64,000 nucleotides of DNA, taken from NCBI GenBank assembly GCA_003290165.1, contig QNQO01000829.1:310001-374000 (forward strand), read 5' to 3'. The position numbers and the translations under genes were made by a program. Of the stretch, positions 1 through 11,436 are shown in pieces. The stretch is from Berberis thunbergii (lineage: Eukaryota > Streptophyta > Magnoliopsida > Ranunculales > Berberidaceae). Position 1 is the first letter of the stretch. Each line of letters opens with the position of its first letter. The notes under the pieces were generated by a model. It was not told the DNA's origin. It saw nothing but the letters and a program-made list of their open reading frames with translations, and ran no database searches.

Positions 1-925
1 ATGGACACAATTGTCTTCATTGATGATTTCTAATCAATTGAGATATCACATCTATTAGTTTCTGAACACTCGTGCAGGATGACAAGTCTACTAACATTTA
101 TGCAGGCTAGACTTGTCATAGTCAACCTCCACAGAGTAAGTATAATAAGATAAAGATCTATTATATGTATGGCAGAAATTTATTTAGCGTGAGACGTTTG
201 CCTCCACATGGTGTGAGGAACACCAGTTTTCAATGGAAACTATGTCCTCAAACAATGACGAAGAAAATGAGATTCTTTCACCTTTAGATTATTTGTTTAT
301 TTATTGTTATCGTATTTGTGGTTTATTTATAGATGAAGATTACTCATACCACATAAATTGCTGACTCAAAATAAGTTTTTGCTTCTTTGGTACATTCCTA
401 TAACATAGCCAACTAGCTTTGTCTCAGGTTTAGAAAGTTTTGGACATCATTGTTAGAGATTTTCTTTTGTGGGGCAATCGTATTCAAAGAGTTCCCTTGT
501 TAGTAGTGTTTTTGTGTATTTCAATTTGGTAATAAACGTTTCAGTTGTTGTTGCTGAATTTTGTTCTTTTGTTGTTGTTAAACTTTCACTCTCAAACTTT
601 AGAGAATAAGATATTCTTACATGGATTTAAGAAATTTCAAATTTTCAAAATTCAAGGCTGGACACAAGCAGTCCACTTCCATAGTCCTACAGATGTCGAA
701 CTCCCATTCCAAAGGAATGTAAAGACAGTTGTGGTGTTTACTCCTTTCCTTGAAAGCAAAAGATGTGTTCTCAACTTGTTTCAAATCTTGTCTAATGATT
801 ATGGATCAACATAATGATAATGAAAAGATACTTATAATTCGTGGTCTCCAGAAATACAGGTAAAAAAAATGGAGTCCGAACAAATGAATTAAAGTGAACA
901 AAAAAAAGGAGTTGAGAGGGTTTAC
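1..925. other. No supported gene; probable intron or decayed downstream part of the minus-strand gene
   Basis: No open reading frame here matches a family I recognise. If the exon at 926-1117 is real, this stretch holds its first coding intron. A short minus-strand open stretch near 190-290 looks weakly codon-like, but I could not connect it to a product. The open + strand run around 545-814 is AT-rich and has no recognised domain. Confidence 0.3.
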
Positions 926-1117
926 CAGTAACGAGAGGAAGCAGCAGAGCTTCATAATGATAAGAAAGCAATATCAAAATCTCCCTTGTTGGTGAGATAA
1001 GGGCTTGTCGGACTTTGGAAAGGTCGAACGGCAATGGCCCCCACTTTTGCAACTGCAATATAGCAGGACCATCTACATTCTCACTGCCAGAAGACAATAG
1101 CATCTTTGAGCTCCGCC
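926..1117 (-). CDS. First coding exon of a spatacsin-like protein (partial)
   Basis: The minus-strand ATG at 1103 opens a 59-codon reading frame containing a run that reads ISPTREILILLSYHYEALLL. From memory this resembles the N-terminus of the plant spatacsin carboxy-terminus family, large proteins linked to lysosome and autophagy trafficking. Gene structure supports a real exon. A CAG acceptor on the minus strand ends at 1118, just upstream of the ATG, and a GT donor lies at 925-924 directly after the LVTG codons. Upstream, a consensus AAG/GTAAGG donor at 1472/1471 implies a 354-bp intron (1118-1471) in the 5' leader and a first non-coding exon above 1472. Later exons were not identified to the left, so the gene may be broken or its next exon may lie outside the window. 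The family call is moderate; the exon call is firmer. Confidence 0.5.
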
Positions 1118-1471
1118 CTGCAAGTAAAAGAAATTAAATTCCTTCATTTGTGAAATTCAGTATATTGGTACCTAAGTTCCATAATAGTTTGGAGAAAAAG
1201 GTTATTGAGAAATTGAATTATATGGTGCTATTGATTTACAACTGTTGCTAACTGATTGTTGCATATGGGATGATTGCTATTGTATGATTGTATGAATAAA
1301 TTCATCTTAGTTTTGATCTCAGCAGAAGAGTCTAGGGCATGGAAGAGAGATGAAATTTAGGAATCAGTGATTTAGATCCAAGTGAAGGGCGGGGCGTGGT
1401 GAGGCGGTTGAAAGGGTTTGGTAATTTGTTCGATCGTAGAAGAGAGACGAAACTGAGATAGAGATCCTTAC

Positions 1472-1640
1472 CTTGGGTTGAGTCGTTGGTTTGTTCGTTG
1501 GAGATGGAGTTTGACAGGTAACTCAGCTTTAGAAGAGAAGACGAGAAAAGTTTTCTTCTCCTTCCTTTCTTGTCCAAAAGAAAAATCCCGAACAGGGTTG
1601 CGTTGTGGAAATGTAACTCGCCGCTACAAATCACCATCCA
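1472..1640 (-). promoter_or_regulatory. Probable 5' non-coding exon of the minus-strand gene
   Basis: This lies just upstream of a consensus splice donor (minus strand, 1472/1471) that pairs with the acceptor at 1118. The transcription start cannot be fixed from sequence alone, so the outer boundary is a guess. Confidence 0.3.
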
Positions 1641-1758
1641 TCATCATAATTGAACTAAAAGAAGGCCAGCTGCTATGCTATCTGCGCCTAACATTTCCAC
1701 TCGTTGCTTCTCTGTTTTTTTTATTTTAAAATTCGAAATTTCTAAATGCCGACGAATT

Positions 1759-1891
1759 GGGCGAGGAAAACAGCGAGGGAGGGAGAGAGGGAGTCGTCCA
1801 TCTCCCTCGGGATGCGTGCATAAAAATGAAGGCACACATTCTGAGGGGGATGGACGGTTCCCTCTCTCCCTCCCTCGTTGTTTCCTCGCCC
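1759..1891. repeat. Imperfect 133-bp inverted repeat (hairpin)
   Basis: The left arm (1759-about 1810) starts gggcgagg and contains a purine block gagggagggagagaggga. The right arm (about 1842-1891) is its near-exact reverse complement and ends cctcgccc. Pairing continues inward through gatgcgtgc and gcacacatt to a loop of about 12 nt. The flanks do not match each other and no target duplication was seen. It could be a foldback or MITE remnant, or a small-RNA-producing hairpin. It sits upstream of the minus-strand gene's presumed leader. Confidence 0.75.
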
Positions 1892-2688
1892 ACTCCCTCG
1901 ACAGGTAGAATGTTTGATGGTTTTTTAAACTAAACCTTCATAATTAATGGGCAATTATGGGATGTCAAACATTTCTTGTTGATGTCCCGAAAAGGACTTA
2001 ATTACATTTTAACAAGGGAGCACATTACAATTTTACTTTTAGAAAAATCTAACATAATCTAACACAATAAACTGCCTTCTACGAACGTATGTTATCCCAA
2101 TCTATCTAGAGATAGAAGAGTCTTTGATCTTCTAAGCAAAGAGTTTGCGTTAAAGAACCTTGAATCTTCTTCTAACTAAGCAAGTTCTACCTGCCCATCT
2201 ACAAATCGCATTTGTTTCCCTTGTATACATGAATACACATACACTCCATAAGCCTACTCATTCTTTTTATTTCCTTCCATAAATCTGCAAAGAATTAAGG
2301 GACCTTAACGTCCTCGTAAAACCATTGGTCTACCAGCATCGAGTCGGTTTGGATAAGACATATTCGTACACCCTACAAAAGGCACATATGCATACCTTAA
2401 AAGAAAGTGAAGTCTCTGCTTGATTGTTTGAACCTTTGCCCAAAATACACAAGCTTAGCCGCTACACACAATCCTTGTTGTCTCTAATAATATAAAAGGA
2501 CATCAAGCTATCCATTTCTTGGAAATGTTTTAACATAAACAAAAATAATGGAGTTTATATTTCTCATAGGATTTTCTTCTCTATTTTGGTGGTGAGTTCT
2601 ATTTTGAATAGAATTTCGTACTCTATAGGATTCTTATAATAGTTAGAGAATATTACTTTTAGGCAATTAATTAATTGTTAGTATATTA
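1892..2688. other. No gene recognised
   Basis: AT-rich intergenic sequence without a codon-like reading frame or recognised repeat termini. Confidence 0.4.
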
Positions 2689-2709
2689 GATATGGTACGT
2701 GATCGGCCT
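2689..2709. repeat. 21-bp direct repeat, first copy (second at 2789-2809)
   Basis: The 21 bases beginning gatatggtacgtgatcgg occur identically at 2689-2709 and 2789-2809, exactly 100 bp apart. The second copy lies inside the LINE reverse-transcriptase fragment; the first abuts the point where that frame is lost. This suggests a local template-switch duplication at the break. Confidence 0.85.
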
Positions 2710-2710
2710 T

Positions 2711-3046
2711 CTACATGTCCAGTTTAAACACCACATTTCCACCAAACACCTTCTTCCCAATAGATTGCATTAGTTCTTGCTCCAATCTGATATGGTACGT
2801 GATCGGCCTACCTTTCACAAATGCACCTTGTTCATGAGGGATGATGGTTGGAAGAATTTTTGCTGGTCTAGCGCTTAACACCTTTCTAAAAAATTTATAC
2901 ATTACATTGCACAAACTAATAAGGGAAAAATCCATGAGGAAATTAGGATCATCCATTTTTTGAAGAAGTGCAACTAGATTTGCAGAGAATGCGCCTTGCA
3001 AAGAATGGCCAAAAAAAAAACTATTTAGCTGGTTCCCAAATATCAT
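2711..3046 (-). pseudogene. LINE (non-LTR) reverse transcriptase fragment
   Basis: A 111-codon minus-strand frame carries the typical plant LINE RT order: a segment around ISLCNVMYKFFRKVLSARP, then a stretch ending EQGAFVKGRPI, then the VFKLDM motif that in intact elements leads into the first catalytic block. The frame stops immediately after KLDM, so the YxDD active site and the rest of RT are absent. The 5' part and the endonuclease are also missing. It is a dead fragment. The family is certain; the clade cannot be assigned. Confidence 0.85.
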
Positions 3047-3179
3047 GATTTGTCATGTCCTAGTGTGCTATCTTTTAAAATACCAAATGTAGCACCTTTC
3101 ACCTTTAAGCTAGGATTTTTTCAGTATTTGGTCACACATCTTCTGATCAACCAATTTGGGTATGCAATTAAGAAGATCA

Positions 3180-3420
3180 TCTTTTCCACGGCCGTCCACA
3201 CCTCCTCCCTCCTATCTGTTTCTTATCTTCTTCATATTTTCTTATTTTTCTTCTTCTTCTTCCCTTCTCTTCATCTTCTCCCCTCTTCTACTTCTTCTCC
3301 TCTCTGCTTTTCTTCCTCTATTCCGCTTCTTCTGCTGTTTTTTCCCCTCCACCCTCGAGCAGGTTATTGCGAGTGGAGAATCCCACTCGCGGAGTCCTTT
3401 GCGAGGGTAATGGAGAAAAA
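3180..3420. repeat. Pyrimidine-rich low-complexity tract with small palindrome
   Basis: About 170 bp of ttc/ctt-rich sequence is followed by a perfect 8-bp inverted repeat gcgagtgg/ccactcgc at 3369-3390 with a 6-nt loop. Open frames across the tract are compositional artefacts (runs of F, S, L). The composition resembles the CT-rich leaders found next to the CACTA ends elsewhere in this window, but no terminus was seen here. Confidence 0.5.
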
Positions 3421-3479
3421 GGGGGAGGGGAGCAGATGGGTCAGGGTTGAGTTGCACACCTTGAATGAAGGCTTTTAAA

Positions 3480-4230
3480 TCTTCAAAAAATGTCCAAGAC
3501 TGAAATTAAAGCAAAGCAAAACAATGGATCCTCACAGTTGCGACAAAGTTGTTGTCATATCTGGTACCATCTCTTACTCCTTTCCAATTGATTTTGGTTT
3601 GATTTAACTTAAAATTGGTTCAATTGGCCTCCTCCCACTAACCCAAATTGTGAAAACATGAGTTGCAACTCTTGGTTTGGGCACTTATAGTGCTCACATG
3701 TTCTAGTCCAAAATTCAGCTTACAAAAGTCTATTAATCATCCCTTCATCATTTTTTTCTATTGATTTTACTTCTATTTTTTTTTAATTGATTTCAAATTG
3801 GTATTTCTTAAATTCCAAGTTTGTATTTGTTAATTTATGACATTTTGTTGTGAAAAGTTGAAGGTTTGGCAAACTACATCTCTGTATCATTTGGTACACA
3901 GCAAGAGGGGAGGTCGACGGTGGCGAGGGATGAGGATGGTGAGGTCGGCGGCAGGGTGTAGGTCGTTAATTGAAAAGAAAAGATAAGGGGAAAATAGGAA
4001 TAGATGAAAAGAAAAACAAAGGAGAAAAGGAAGAAAGGTGCGGCTGGCGGTGGCGGGTGAGGTAGTGTTCAAGATGGAGAAGAGAGGTGGTCGTGTTTTT
4101 TTATTTATTATAATGGTGGTTTCTTTAGCACATAAAATGGGTTGTAGTGTCCTTCAGTAGAATTGGCGGTGTAAAAAGTAGGACCCTATCTTAATCACCA
4201 ACCAACAAATGGTAAAAGAAAAAAAATCAA
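3480..4230. other. No gene recognised; GA-rich stretch at 3900-4090
   Basis: AT-rich sequence followed by a GA-rich block (3900-4090) similar in composition to the block at 53460-54000 near the Athila LTR. No product could be assigned. Confidence 0.35.
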
Positions 4231-4234
4231 AGAA

Positions 4235-4480
4235 ATATTATCATATAATATTTATCTTACAAAACAAACGGTGTTTGGGGTGGGAGATAAAAGACGGCTC
4301 ATATTCAATTTAGGATAACTCATCCAATGGCCCATAGAAAGCAACCTAGCAATTTCAAACTCAACCGTCTCTCAAAAACTCTCACAACCCTATCTCAATC
4401 AAACGCTTACAACTGTCTCTCTCACGGATCTCTCAACAGGTTAGTTTCAATTCTCTCAAACATATTATCTAATGGATCTC
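4235..4480. repeat. Helitron-like 5' end plus dispersed repeat segment
   Basis: The segment around 4262-4300 (acaaaacaaacggtgtttgg, then gtgggagataaaagacggct) matches the 5' parts of the 265-bp units at 11460 and 11720. It is followed by a segment with cacaaccct and ctctctcacggatctc that recurs near 6600-6660. Shared repeat content is clear; element boundaries are not. Confidence 0.45.
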
Positions 4481-5700
4481 TCTTCGATTTTTTAGTTTTG
4501 GATAAGTTGAAATCCCTTTCACAATTCCAGATATGTTGAAATCTCTGTCTTACTATGTTGAAATCTGTATGTTGGTATGTTAGCCCATAGCTTTGTTATC
4601 GTGATTCCCATCCTTACTGTCACTAAAAAGCAATGGAAACAATATTTACATGCAAAAATTAAGAATTGTGTTAAGAGTAAACAGCTGACATTCAAATATC
4701 TCCACTTACGTGCTTGCGAAAGAAGCCCTCCTGTCCATTACCCCAATTTTGTAATCTGAAAGAAATATTCTTACATAGGTATCTAAGACTTGGTGAATCT
4801 AGGGGGTGGGTTGCTCAAGTATTTGTATAAAATAATTACCCTATATGGCTTAATTTAATGTAGATGTTATTTCCTTAATTGGATATTTATTTTAGAACGA
4901 GTCAGTGCATGCTATATTTATTTAATGTAGATGATATTCCCTATATGGGTCAGTGGATGTAGATGCTATTTAGTTTAAAATGGGAGGTATACATAATGAA
5001 TTGATTTAGATGAAACGAAGAATGATTGACCTTAAGTGGAGGTAAAACTTATTGGATTGTGAGGAGGACAACCTTTCTACGTTTGATTAAAAGAATGATG
5101 GCTTGATTAACCAAATAATGAACCCTGGTTGTGGTCTTTAGTAAGAGGGTGTGTTTTCTCTTTGGGGATTTATTTGTTGTTGTTGTTGTTGTTGTTATCG
5201 AGTCCTTTAACGGGCCATTTTCTCAACTTAGAAAACATTCCACAGATAGGAGCATCCTCGAGGCATGAGATTTTACTCATTTGTAGCCATCTATGATAAA
5301 ATAAGAGTCCTATTATTGTGATATATAGTAATAAGCTGATATATTTTTGTTTATGTATTGGTATTTCGATTTCTGTCCCATTGATCATATAATTGAAAGT
5401 GCTTACTATATGTGATATTTCGGTTAGCAACTATGCTAAAGAGTGTATGTTCTTTCCAGATCTAAGAATCCGGTGTTGAAAATCGTTTGTTCCGTGGGTC
5501 TAATACAACACTGAACCTTTTGGAATCTGGATGAACTTGGAAATAGTATACCAATGTCCAAATGGTATACGCGGGATTAATTTTAAGCAAAAAAAGAGAG
5601 ATTGAACAAAAGGAGGAATCCAAAGTGGTTGAGATTTTTACTTACATGATTGCTAAGTTGGGTTTGTTCAGCATCTGAGACTAAGTTTGGAATGTAAAAG
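4480..5700. other. No gene recognised; ttg microsatellite near 5171-5196
   Basis: AT-rich sequence with a short (ttg)n run and no codon-like frame with a recognisable product. Confidence 0.35.
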
Positions 5701-5704
5701 AGTG

Positions 5705-5880
5705 TTGGAAGAATTATTTAAAAAAATCTAAAATCTAAATACTCTTGCTAATTGTTATTGTTGTTTTCTAAAATCTAAATACTTTTGCTAATTGTTATTT
5801 TTGTTTTCTAAAATATAAATAATCTTGCTAATTTAAATACTCTTACTAATTTAAATACTCTTGCTAATCTAAATACTCTT
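5705..5880. repeat. AT-rich tandem repeat
   Basis: A unit of about 45-50 bp containing ctaaatactcttgctaatt recurs at 5730, 5775 and in shortened forms at 5815-5875. The same unit appears once more at 9130-9170, so it belongs to a dispersed repeat. Confidence 0.7.
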
Positions 5881-6235
5881 TTTTTTTGTTTTTTTTTTTT
5901 GGAAATTGAGTGGGGGTTAAAGCGGACCCCAAACCGCGAACAATGATAGAAGATTACATTCTGAGATAAATTTTCCTATCTTATCTTCAAAAATAATCTT
6001 TTTAAGATCTTCAGCAAAGGAGCTAGGCGTGATCTCAATAAATTCGGAGCTAGGGAATGTGCTTGCTAGGAGGTCAGCCGCTCGATTAGTTTCCCTATAG
6101 TCGTGTTTGCAGGAAAAGTCTTCTAATGTAGATAATTCAGCTCGTATGTTCCAGAGTACGTGTCTAACAGTCCAAGGAGCTGGCTTGGTAGTGGTGATAT
6201 AAGTGAAAACAGCCATAGAATCAGTGCTTATCTCT
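5879..6235 (-). pseudogene. 5'-truncated LINE: RNase H-like domain with poly(A) tail
   Basis: The minus strand encodes a frame with SMAVFTYITTT, then RAELSTLEDF, then YRETNRAADLLAS. The last block is the conserved C-terminal motif of the RNase H-like domain carried by plant LINEs and related proteins. On + the left end is an interrupted T-run (5879-5901), which is the element's 3' poly(A) tail read on the minus strand. The rest of the LINE is missing, as expected from abortive target-primed reverse transcription. No clear target duplication was found. It is unrelated in position to the RT fragment at 2711-3046. Confidence 0.8.
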
Positions 6236-6760
6236 TACTAATGGCAAACCTCATAACCCTCTCTCAATCTCACAACCAACACTCTCACAACCCTTAGTTG
6301 CTATGATTCAAGTGTTCCCCTCACCTGTAAGTTGGCTTAACAGACCAGTGCCAATTATGCTATGATTCAATTGTTTTTTTTTTCCTTTTTATTGACATTT
6401 GCATAGTCATGCTATGATTCGGGGTTATTATTATTATTATTTTTTTTTTTTTTATTCGACATTTACAATGGGATTTATTGACATGTACATTAGAATACAC
6501 TTTGAATTTCCTAGCATACATTTGTATACAATGTGACTTACATATGCATACAGTGTGACTTTAATGTTAGGCATGTACACAAACTCAATCGTCTAAAACT
6601 TTCACAACCCTCTCTAAATCAAACACTCACAATCGTCTATCTCTCACGGATCTCAAGCATTCTCTCATCGAAATCCCTCTCTCAAACATCGATCAAGTTT
6701 TGATAGTGATCTCGCAGAAGTAGAAAGCTTTACCCATCGATCTCCAACCCAAGAAGACCC
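6236..6760. repeat. Dispersed repeat, copy 1
   Basis: Contains gctatgattcaagtgttccc, then acctgtaagttggcttaac, then cataca/ttaggcatgtacaca. The same blocks in the same order occur at 9410-9940. A further block (cacaaccct ... ctctcacggatctc) is shared with 4330-4440. No coding content. Confidence 0.65.
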
Positions 6761-9120
6761 ATGCCATGTATTTTTATAATGATTTTAGTGTAAATTTCTA
6801 TAATGATTTCAGTGATCATATAGTGGTTTATGTTTTGATGCTTAAAACAATGTCACTTTTATATAGTGGTTTATGTATAAAAAAAAGTTCTTTCAAGCAA
6901 TCTCTTAAATCATTGAAACAATAAGGCTGACGCTTAGGCCGTTGGAATAGTGATTTAGTTATTTATGTAAAAAAAACATTGAAAAGCAATCTTGAAACAA
7001 CATCAATTTCCCATCATAAATTTCCGGATTGCAAAATTTTTTTTTCTTCTCTTTTGTGCTAATTGGGCCTATGTCTCTAAAAAAAAGTAAATAGTCAAGC
7101 TTGCCAAAGGAAAGGAAAAAAAAAGGGCAGACGCTTAGGCCGTTGGAATAGGAAGGTGGTGGTGTGTGCGGGGAATGGGTGGTTGCGTAGCTCTGACATG
7201 CCAATCAATATTTCAGTTGCGATCTTTGTTTACATAATTGGAGGAACTGTGATTGATGGTTAAACTTTTCTAGAGAGCAAGATCTGCGCCAGGCGAGGCC
7301 CATTACCATTCATCATCCTAGAGATGCTCATAATGGCTCAATCGAACACAACCACACAGACATAGAACCCCCATGTCGCTGTCCTGGCTCTAAGGGCATG
7401 CCTGTCTAGATTTTTTGTTGATGGTTTTCATGTGGTAGTCATATGGAATAGGCACTGGCACCATGTAAGCAGCCAAGACTACAATGTTAGCAATTATGGA
7501 TATCACCAACACTAGATCAGCTTGATAACAAATTGCAATTGTAGAATGCAAGTTGGAAGTAGTCTAACTTAATTCTTAAATTCTTCCATCTAAGAGTCAT
7601 CAGTGTATTAATTGTAACTTAATACTTTCAGCTAGGTAGCTATTTTCAATTTACGAAAATGAAACTTAGTTAGAAAAGTAAAAGAAAACAACATACAAGT
7701 GACTAGAACCCCCAGACCCTTACATACTGGATTGGTCTAAGTATTTTTAAACCCGGGTTAAAATAATTTTTGGCTCCATATCAAGAGTCTACAGTAGGTG
7801 CCGATATATGATTATCTAACTGCCAACAGAAGATTGCTTGAAACTCATATGCTGTTTCTTACCACAATAGTTGGGTTGCATACCATCATTAAAAAAATCA
7901 ACAGAATATTGACAAGGAGGTGATCCTTTCCCCAAGTCTCCACCTCTCCTACAATCCCCATCCTTCATTTTGCTGATACGGTGTTGTTTATTGATGGACT
8001 GAAAATGGACTTTGCTAAATCACACATATATGCCAGTACGAAGGTGCATGTTGATAGTTGGGCTTCCATGTTGGGATGTAGTAAGGGTACCTTTCCTGCT
8101 ATGGTATGTATGTTGGTCTTCTACTACAGCGAAGTTAAAAAAAACATAAGAGTCTGGGAACGTAACACTAAAAGAAATGAGAATAGGCTTGCTCTTTAGA
8201 ACAAAGAGCAAAATCTAACAAATATACTCTCATCAAGAGTGTTACTGCTAGCATTCCTATCCACATGATGTTAGTATACACAATTCCATCTTTAGTGGCA
8301 AGTGGAATTAAGAAATGCGTGAGGATTTTCCTATGAGGAGCTTCCCTTTCCTCCAAGAAGTACCACTTGCTCAACTGAAGGAAAGTATGTCACCCAAAAT
8401 AAATGGGTGGCTTGGAATTAGGGAGATTATGATTCAGAGAATCTGCAAACTGCAGCCATTAATATCATCTCCATGGAATTTTGAGTTGAGGAACCTCATT
8501 GTCTCTGATTGCTCTTTTTAAATATAGATCCCACCATCAGACCCATAAAAAATTTAAGCTGCATTCTTTGAGAAATTGGTCGTATATGAAGGATGTCTGT
8601 TGTTTAAAGCCAAATGTTATGCCTAATGATATTCCTATAAGTTGATTCTTCACCATATCTTAACTCAAAGGAAATAGCTTTCTTGAACTGTGGCTTGAGA
8701 TTCATAATGGTCCTCTAGGCCTCCACCAGGCACACCCATGAGGACAAATAGTGAGATTGGTTTACCATCCTCTATATGTGAGGGCCTAGTTTTCTTGAAT
8801 TATGGTTCTCTTGAGTCTTCTAACACCTAATAACCCGTGAGCTTTGAGTTTACAAATATTCTGCCAACTACCAACGACAGCTTTTAGTGTCTCCCTCTGT
8901 TAATTTTCTTAATGTCCTTGACAACTGAAGAAGGAATTGTGCAAGTAGACATCATGAAAAGCCTAAGAGTGTGATCTTTACCTTCCAATCTTGGAAATAT
9001 ACTTCCTTTTCCACTCAGCCACCAATATTTTAGGGGCAATAACATGACTGACTGAAAATAAAATATTGTTACTGTTGTTTTCTAAACTTTAGGTGTTATT
9101 TGTATTTAACCTAGATGTGT
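6760..9120. other. No supported gene
   Basis: Two tracts (7260-7460 and 7980-9000) have more balanced composition than their surroundings and short open frames on both strands. None carries a domain I recognise, and stops are frequent. They may be decayed transposon coding sequence, but I cannot name one. Confidence 0.3.
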
Positions 9121-9409
9121 TTTTGTTTTCTAAAATCTAAATACTCTTGCTAATTGTTATTGTTATTTTTGTATTTCTTGAGTGAAAAGATGTCGCATGG
9201 CAGCACATCATAAACCCAAAAAATCAACATATTTGGAGCATCTACAATGGCAAACCTCATGTGCTTACTTGAGATTGGAGAAATGTAGTAGCTTACTTGA
9301 GATTGGAGAAGAAAAACGTGTCTGGCGTTTTCTCTTCCCACAAAAAAAAACCCTCATGTGCGCATGGGATTGATTTGAATGATTGATAAGATTCATTGGG
9401 CTGACAACT

Positions 9410-9960
9410 TCTAGGTTGACAACCCTCTCACTCTCAATCTCACACTCCCCTCAGTTGCAATGATTCAAGTGTTTCCCTCACATGTAAGTGGGCTTAACGA
9501 ACCAGTGCCAGTCATGTTATGATTCAAGTGTTTCCCTCACCTGTAAGTGGGCTTAACAAACCAGTGCCAGTCATGCTATGATTCAATTGTTTTCTTATTT
9601 CATTTTTTTTATTGACATTTGCATATTCATGTTATGATTCAATTAAAAAAATGTTTTTTTTTATTGACATGTACAATTGGATATATTGACATGAACAATG
9701 TGATTTATTGACATGTACAGTGGGACTTCAATGTTAGACTACTCTTAGCATACATTTGTATCCATTTGCATACATTAGAATGTGATTTACATATGCATAC
9801 AATGGGACTTTAATGTTAGGCATGTACACAATGTGATATACATTTGCATACAAAATGCTAGGCATGTACACAGAGTCATTTACATTTGCATATAAAATGC
9901 TAGGCATGTACATAGTGTGATCTCTTGGTGTCTCTTTTTGTATGGTTTTTTCAAGGGTTT
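9410..9960. repeat. Dispersed repeat, copy 2, with internal tandem duplications
   Basis: The block tgattcaagtgtttccctca ... ccagtgccagtcatg is duplicated in tandem with a period of about 66 bp (9462-9590). A second tandem at 9770-9925 repeats a unit with acatttgcata and gctaggcatgtaca at roughly 55 bp. The overall block order matches copy 1 at 6236-6760. Confidence 0.7.
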
Positions 9961-10150
9961 GGGTGGACTTATGCATACACAATGTCCCAAATAGCAACTA
10001 AAGTGCCACACCTCACTATTTGCATTTACTGTTGATAAATTAGTGTATACATTTATTGTTGAATTTTTAGTGTATAAATTTGCATCAAGGACTTCAATGT
10101 TGAATTCAACCTAGGCTGTAAACAATGTGATTTACGATTGGAGTTTGTGA

Positions 10151-11436
10151 TCTATATTAAAAGATGGTCAGTTGTTGTTGACGTGAAAGCGCTTTCACAC
10201 AGCTCCATTTCCCCCTAAAGTTATCTCTTGGTATAGAATCTCTCGGTATCTGTCACGCAAGGGGTTTCATCTTTGAGGTCTGTGTTTCATTTTTGTTTTC
10301 TTAAATTATGAACTATGTATGCAATTTCTCTCTTTTTATGGTGTTTTCAAGAGTTTTGGTTGGGTGGAGTTCCTTCTATTTGATCAAAATTAGACTTTGA
10401 TTATAGGTTTTTTATACTTTATTAGGGAGACACATCCATTTTGTGATATACTTATTAATGTTGATGTGATATCCCAATTTCAATTTTTTTGTTATTTTTT
10501 TCCCTGAAGTTTGCACTCTATGCAATTTCATATATTTGATAGCTAGAATCTCTCGATTTTTGGTTTGTATATATGGTTCAATAGATTAACTCATTGGAAA
10601 TTGGGTTAGATACATTGGGTTTTTTATGTTTTTGGGAGTTTTGTTTAGAGTCATCACTATTTTAGAGTCGTTTATTTATTTATTTATTTCGGGTTTCATG
10701 TTTATTTATTTGGTGTTTTGTTTAGAGTCGTTTAGATAATATCTATTTCGCTTTACATTTTCAATATTTTTTCCCTTTTCATACAAAATTCATGTAGAAG
10801 TTCTAATAATATTTCATTTTTCTTTATGTTGTCTTAGAACAATAATTATGGAACGTTCAACAAGGAGACCCCCATACTATGAAATGATGATGTTTGCTCA
10901 AGTTGATTCCAATATATATTTTTAAGTTCATGATTAATTTTTTTTAGTGATGGAGTTCAAATGATTTTATTACGAAAAAATAGGTTCAAGTTCTCAAAGA
11001 CCAGGGCGTTAAGGTTACCATTCGAGATGAACAAGTATATTCAAACCGGGCAAGAACCGTAAGAAATTTTTTGTAGTCCGACTTTTTTTTCCATAACTAT
11101 TTAGCTTTTATTTTATTAAAAGTGTGATTCTCATTATAACAAACTTTCTGTATATAGGATCAATTTCTTATAGACAATGGTCTAAGGCTTAAATGTGATG
11201 AACAAGTTACTCTTATTACTATTCATTTATTATTATTACTAGGGATTCTCTGTGTTGTATGTAGGATAAGTTTCTTATATAACAGTAGTTAAGAACATAT
11301 TGAGCTAAAATCCTCAGAGGCAAGCCAAGTGATTTTTCAATACAGTTAAAGCCCTTAGAGGCACGATAGAAACGTAAGCCGTGATGAAGATAGTTAACAT
11401 TGTACGGTAGTACCAATGACATGGAGAGTACCCTAG
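10151..11436 (+). mobile_element. Candidate Helitron with putative captured exons
   Basis: The element would start with TCTATATTA at 10151, preceded by A at 10150, and end with CTAG at 11433-11436, followed by T. That fits Helitron rules: insertion between A and T, 5' TC, 3' CTRR. The 3' end (taccaatgacat, then 10-12 nt, then CTAG) lines up with clearer Helitron ends in the array that follows, but its hairpin is degraded. Inside are short frames with splice-like borders: an ATG at 10851 opening MERSTRRPPYYEMMMF, then a stretch VQVLKDQGVKVTIRDEQ after an AG at about 10983 and before a GT at about 11059, then DQFLIDNGLRLKCDEQ from about 11159. I do not recognise this product. No Rep/helicase is present, so it would be non-autonomous. 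Confidence 0.4.
10183..10198. repeat. Perfect 16-bp palindrome
   Basis: gtgaaagcgctttcac reads the same on both strands. It lies about 30 bp inside the proposed Helitron 5' end. It may be a structural or protein-binding site, but there is no direct evidence of function. Confidence 0.6.

Noticed and set aside
545..814. Open + strand frame of 89 codons
   Set aside because: AT-rich, Phe/Leu-rich, no domain and no splice context; probably chance.
3050..3478. Long + frame over the CT-rich tract
   Set aside because: Composed of F/S/L runs from low-complexity sequence; an artefact.
5170..5430. Minus-strand frame ending in an Asn run
   Set aside because: The Asn run is a (ttg)n microsatellite read on the other strand; no domain.
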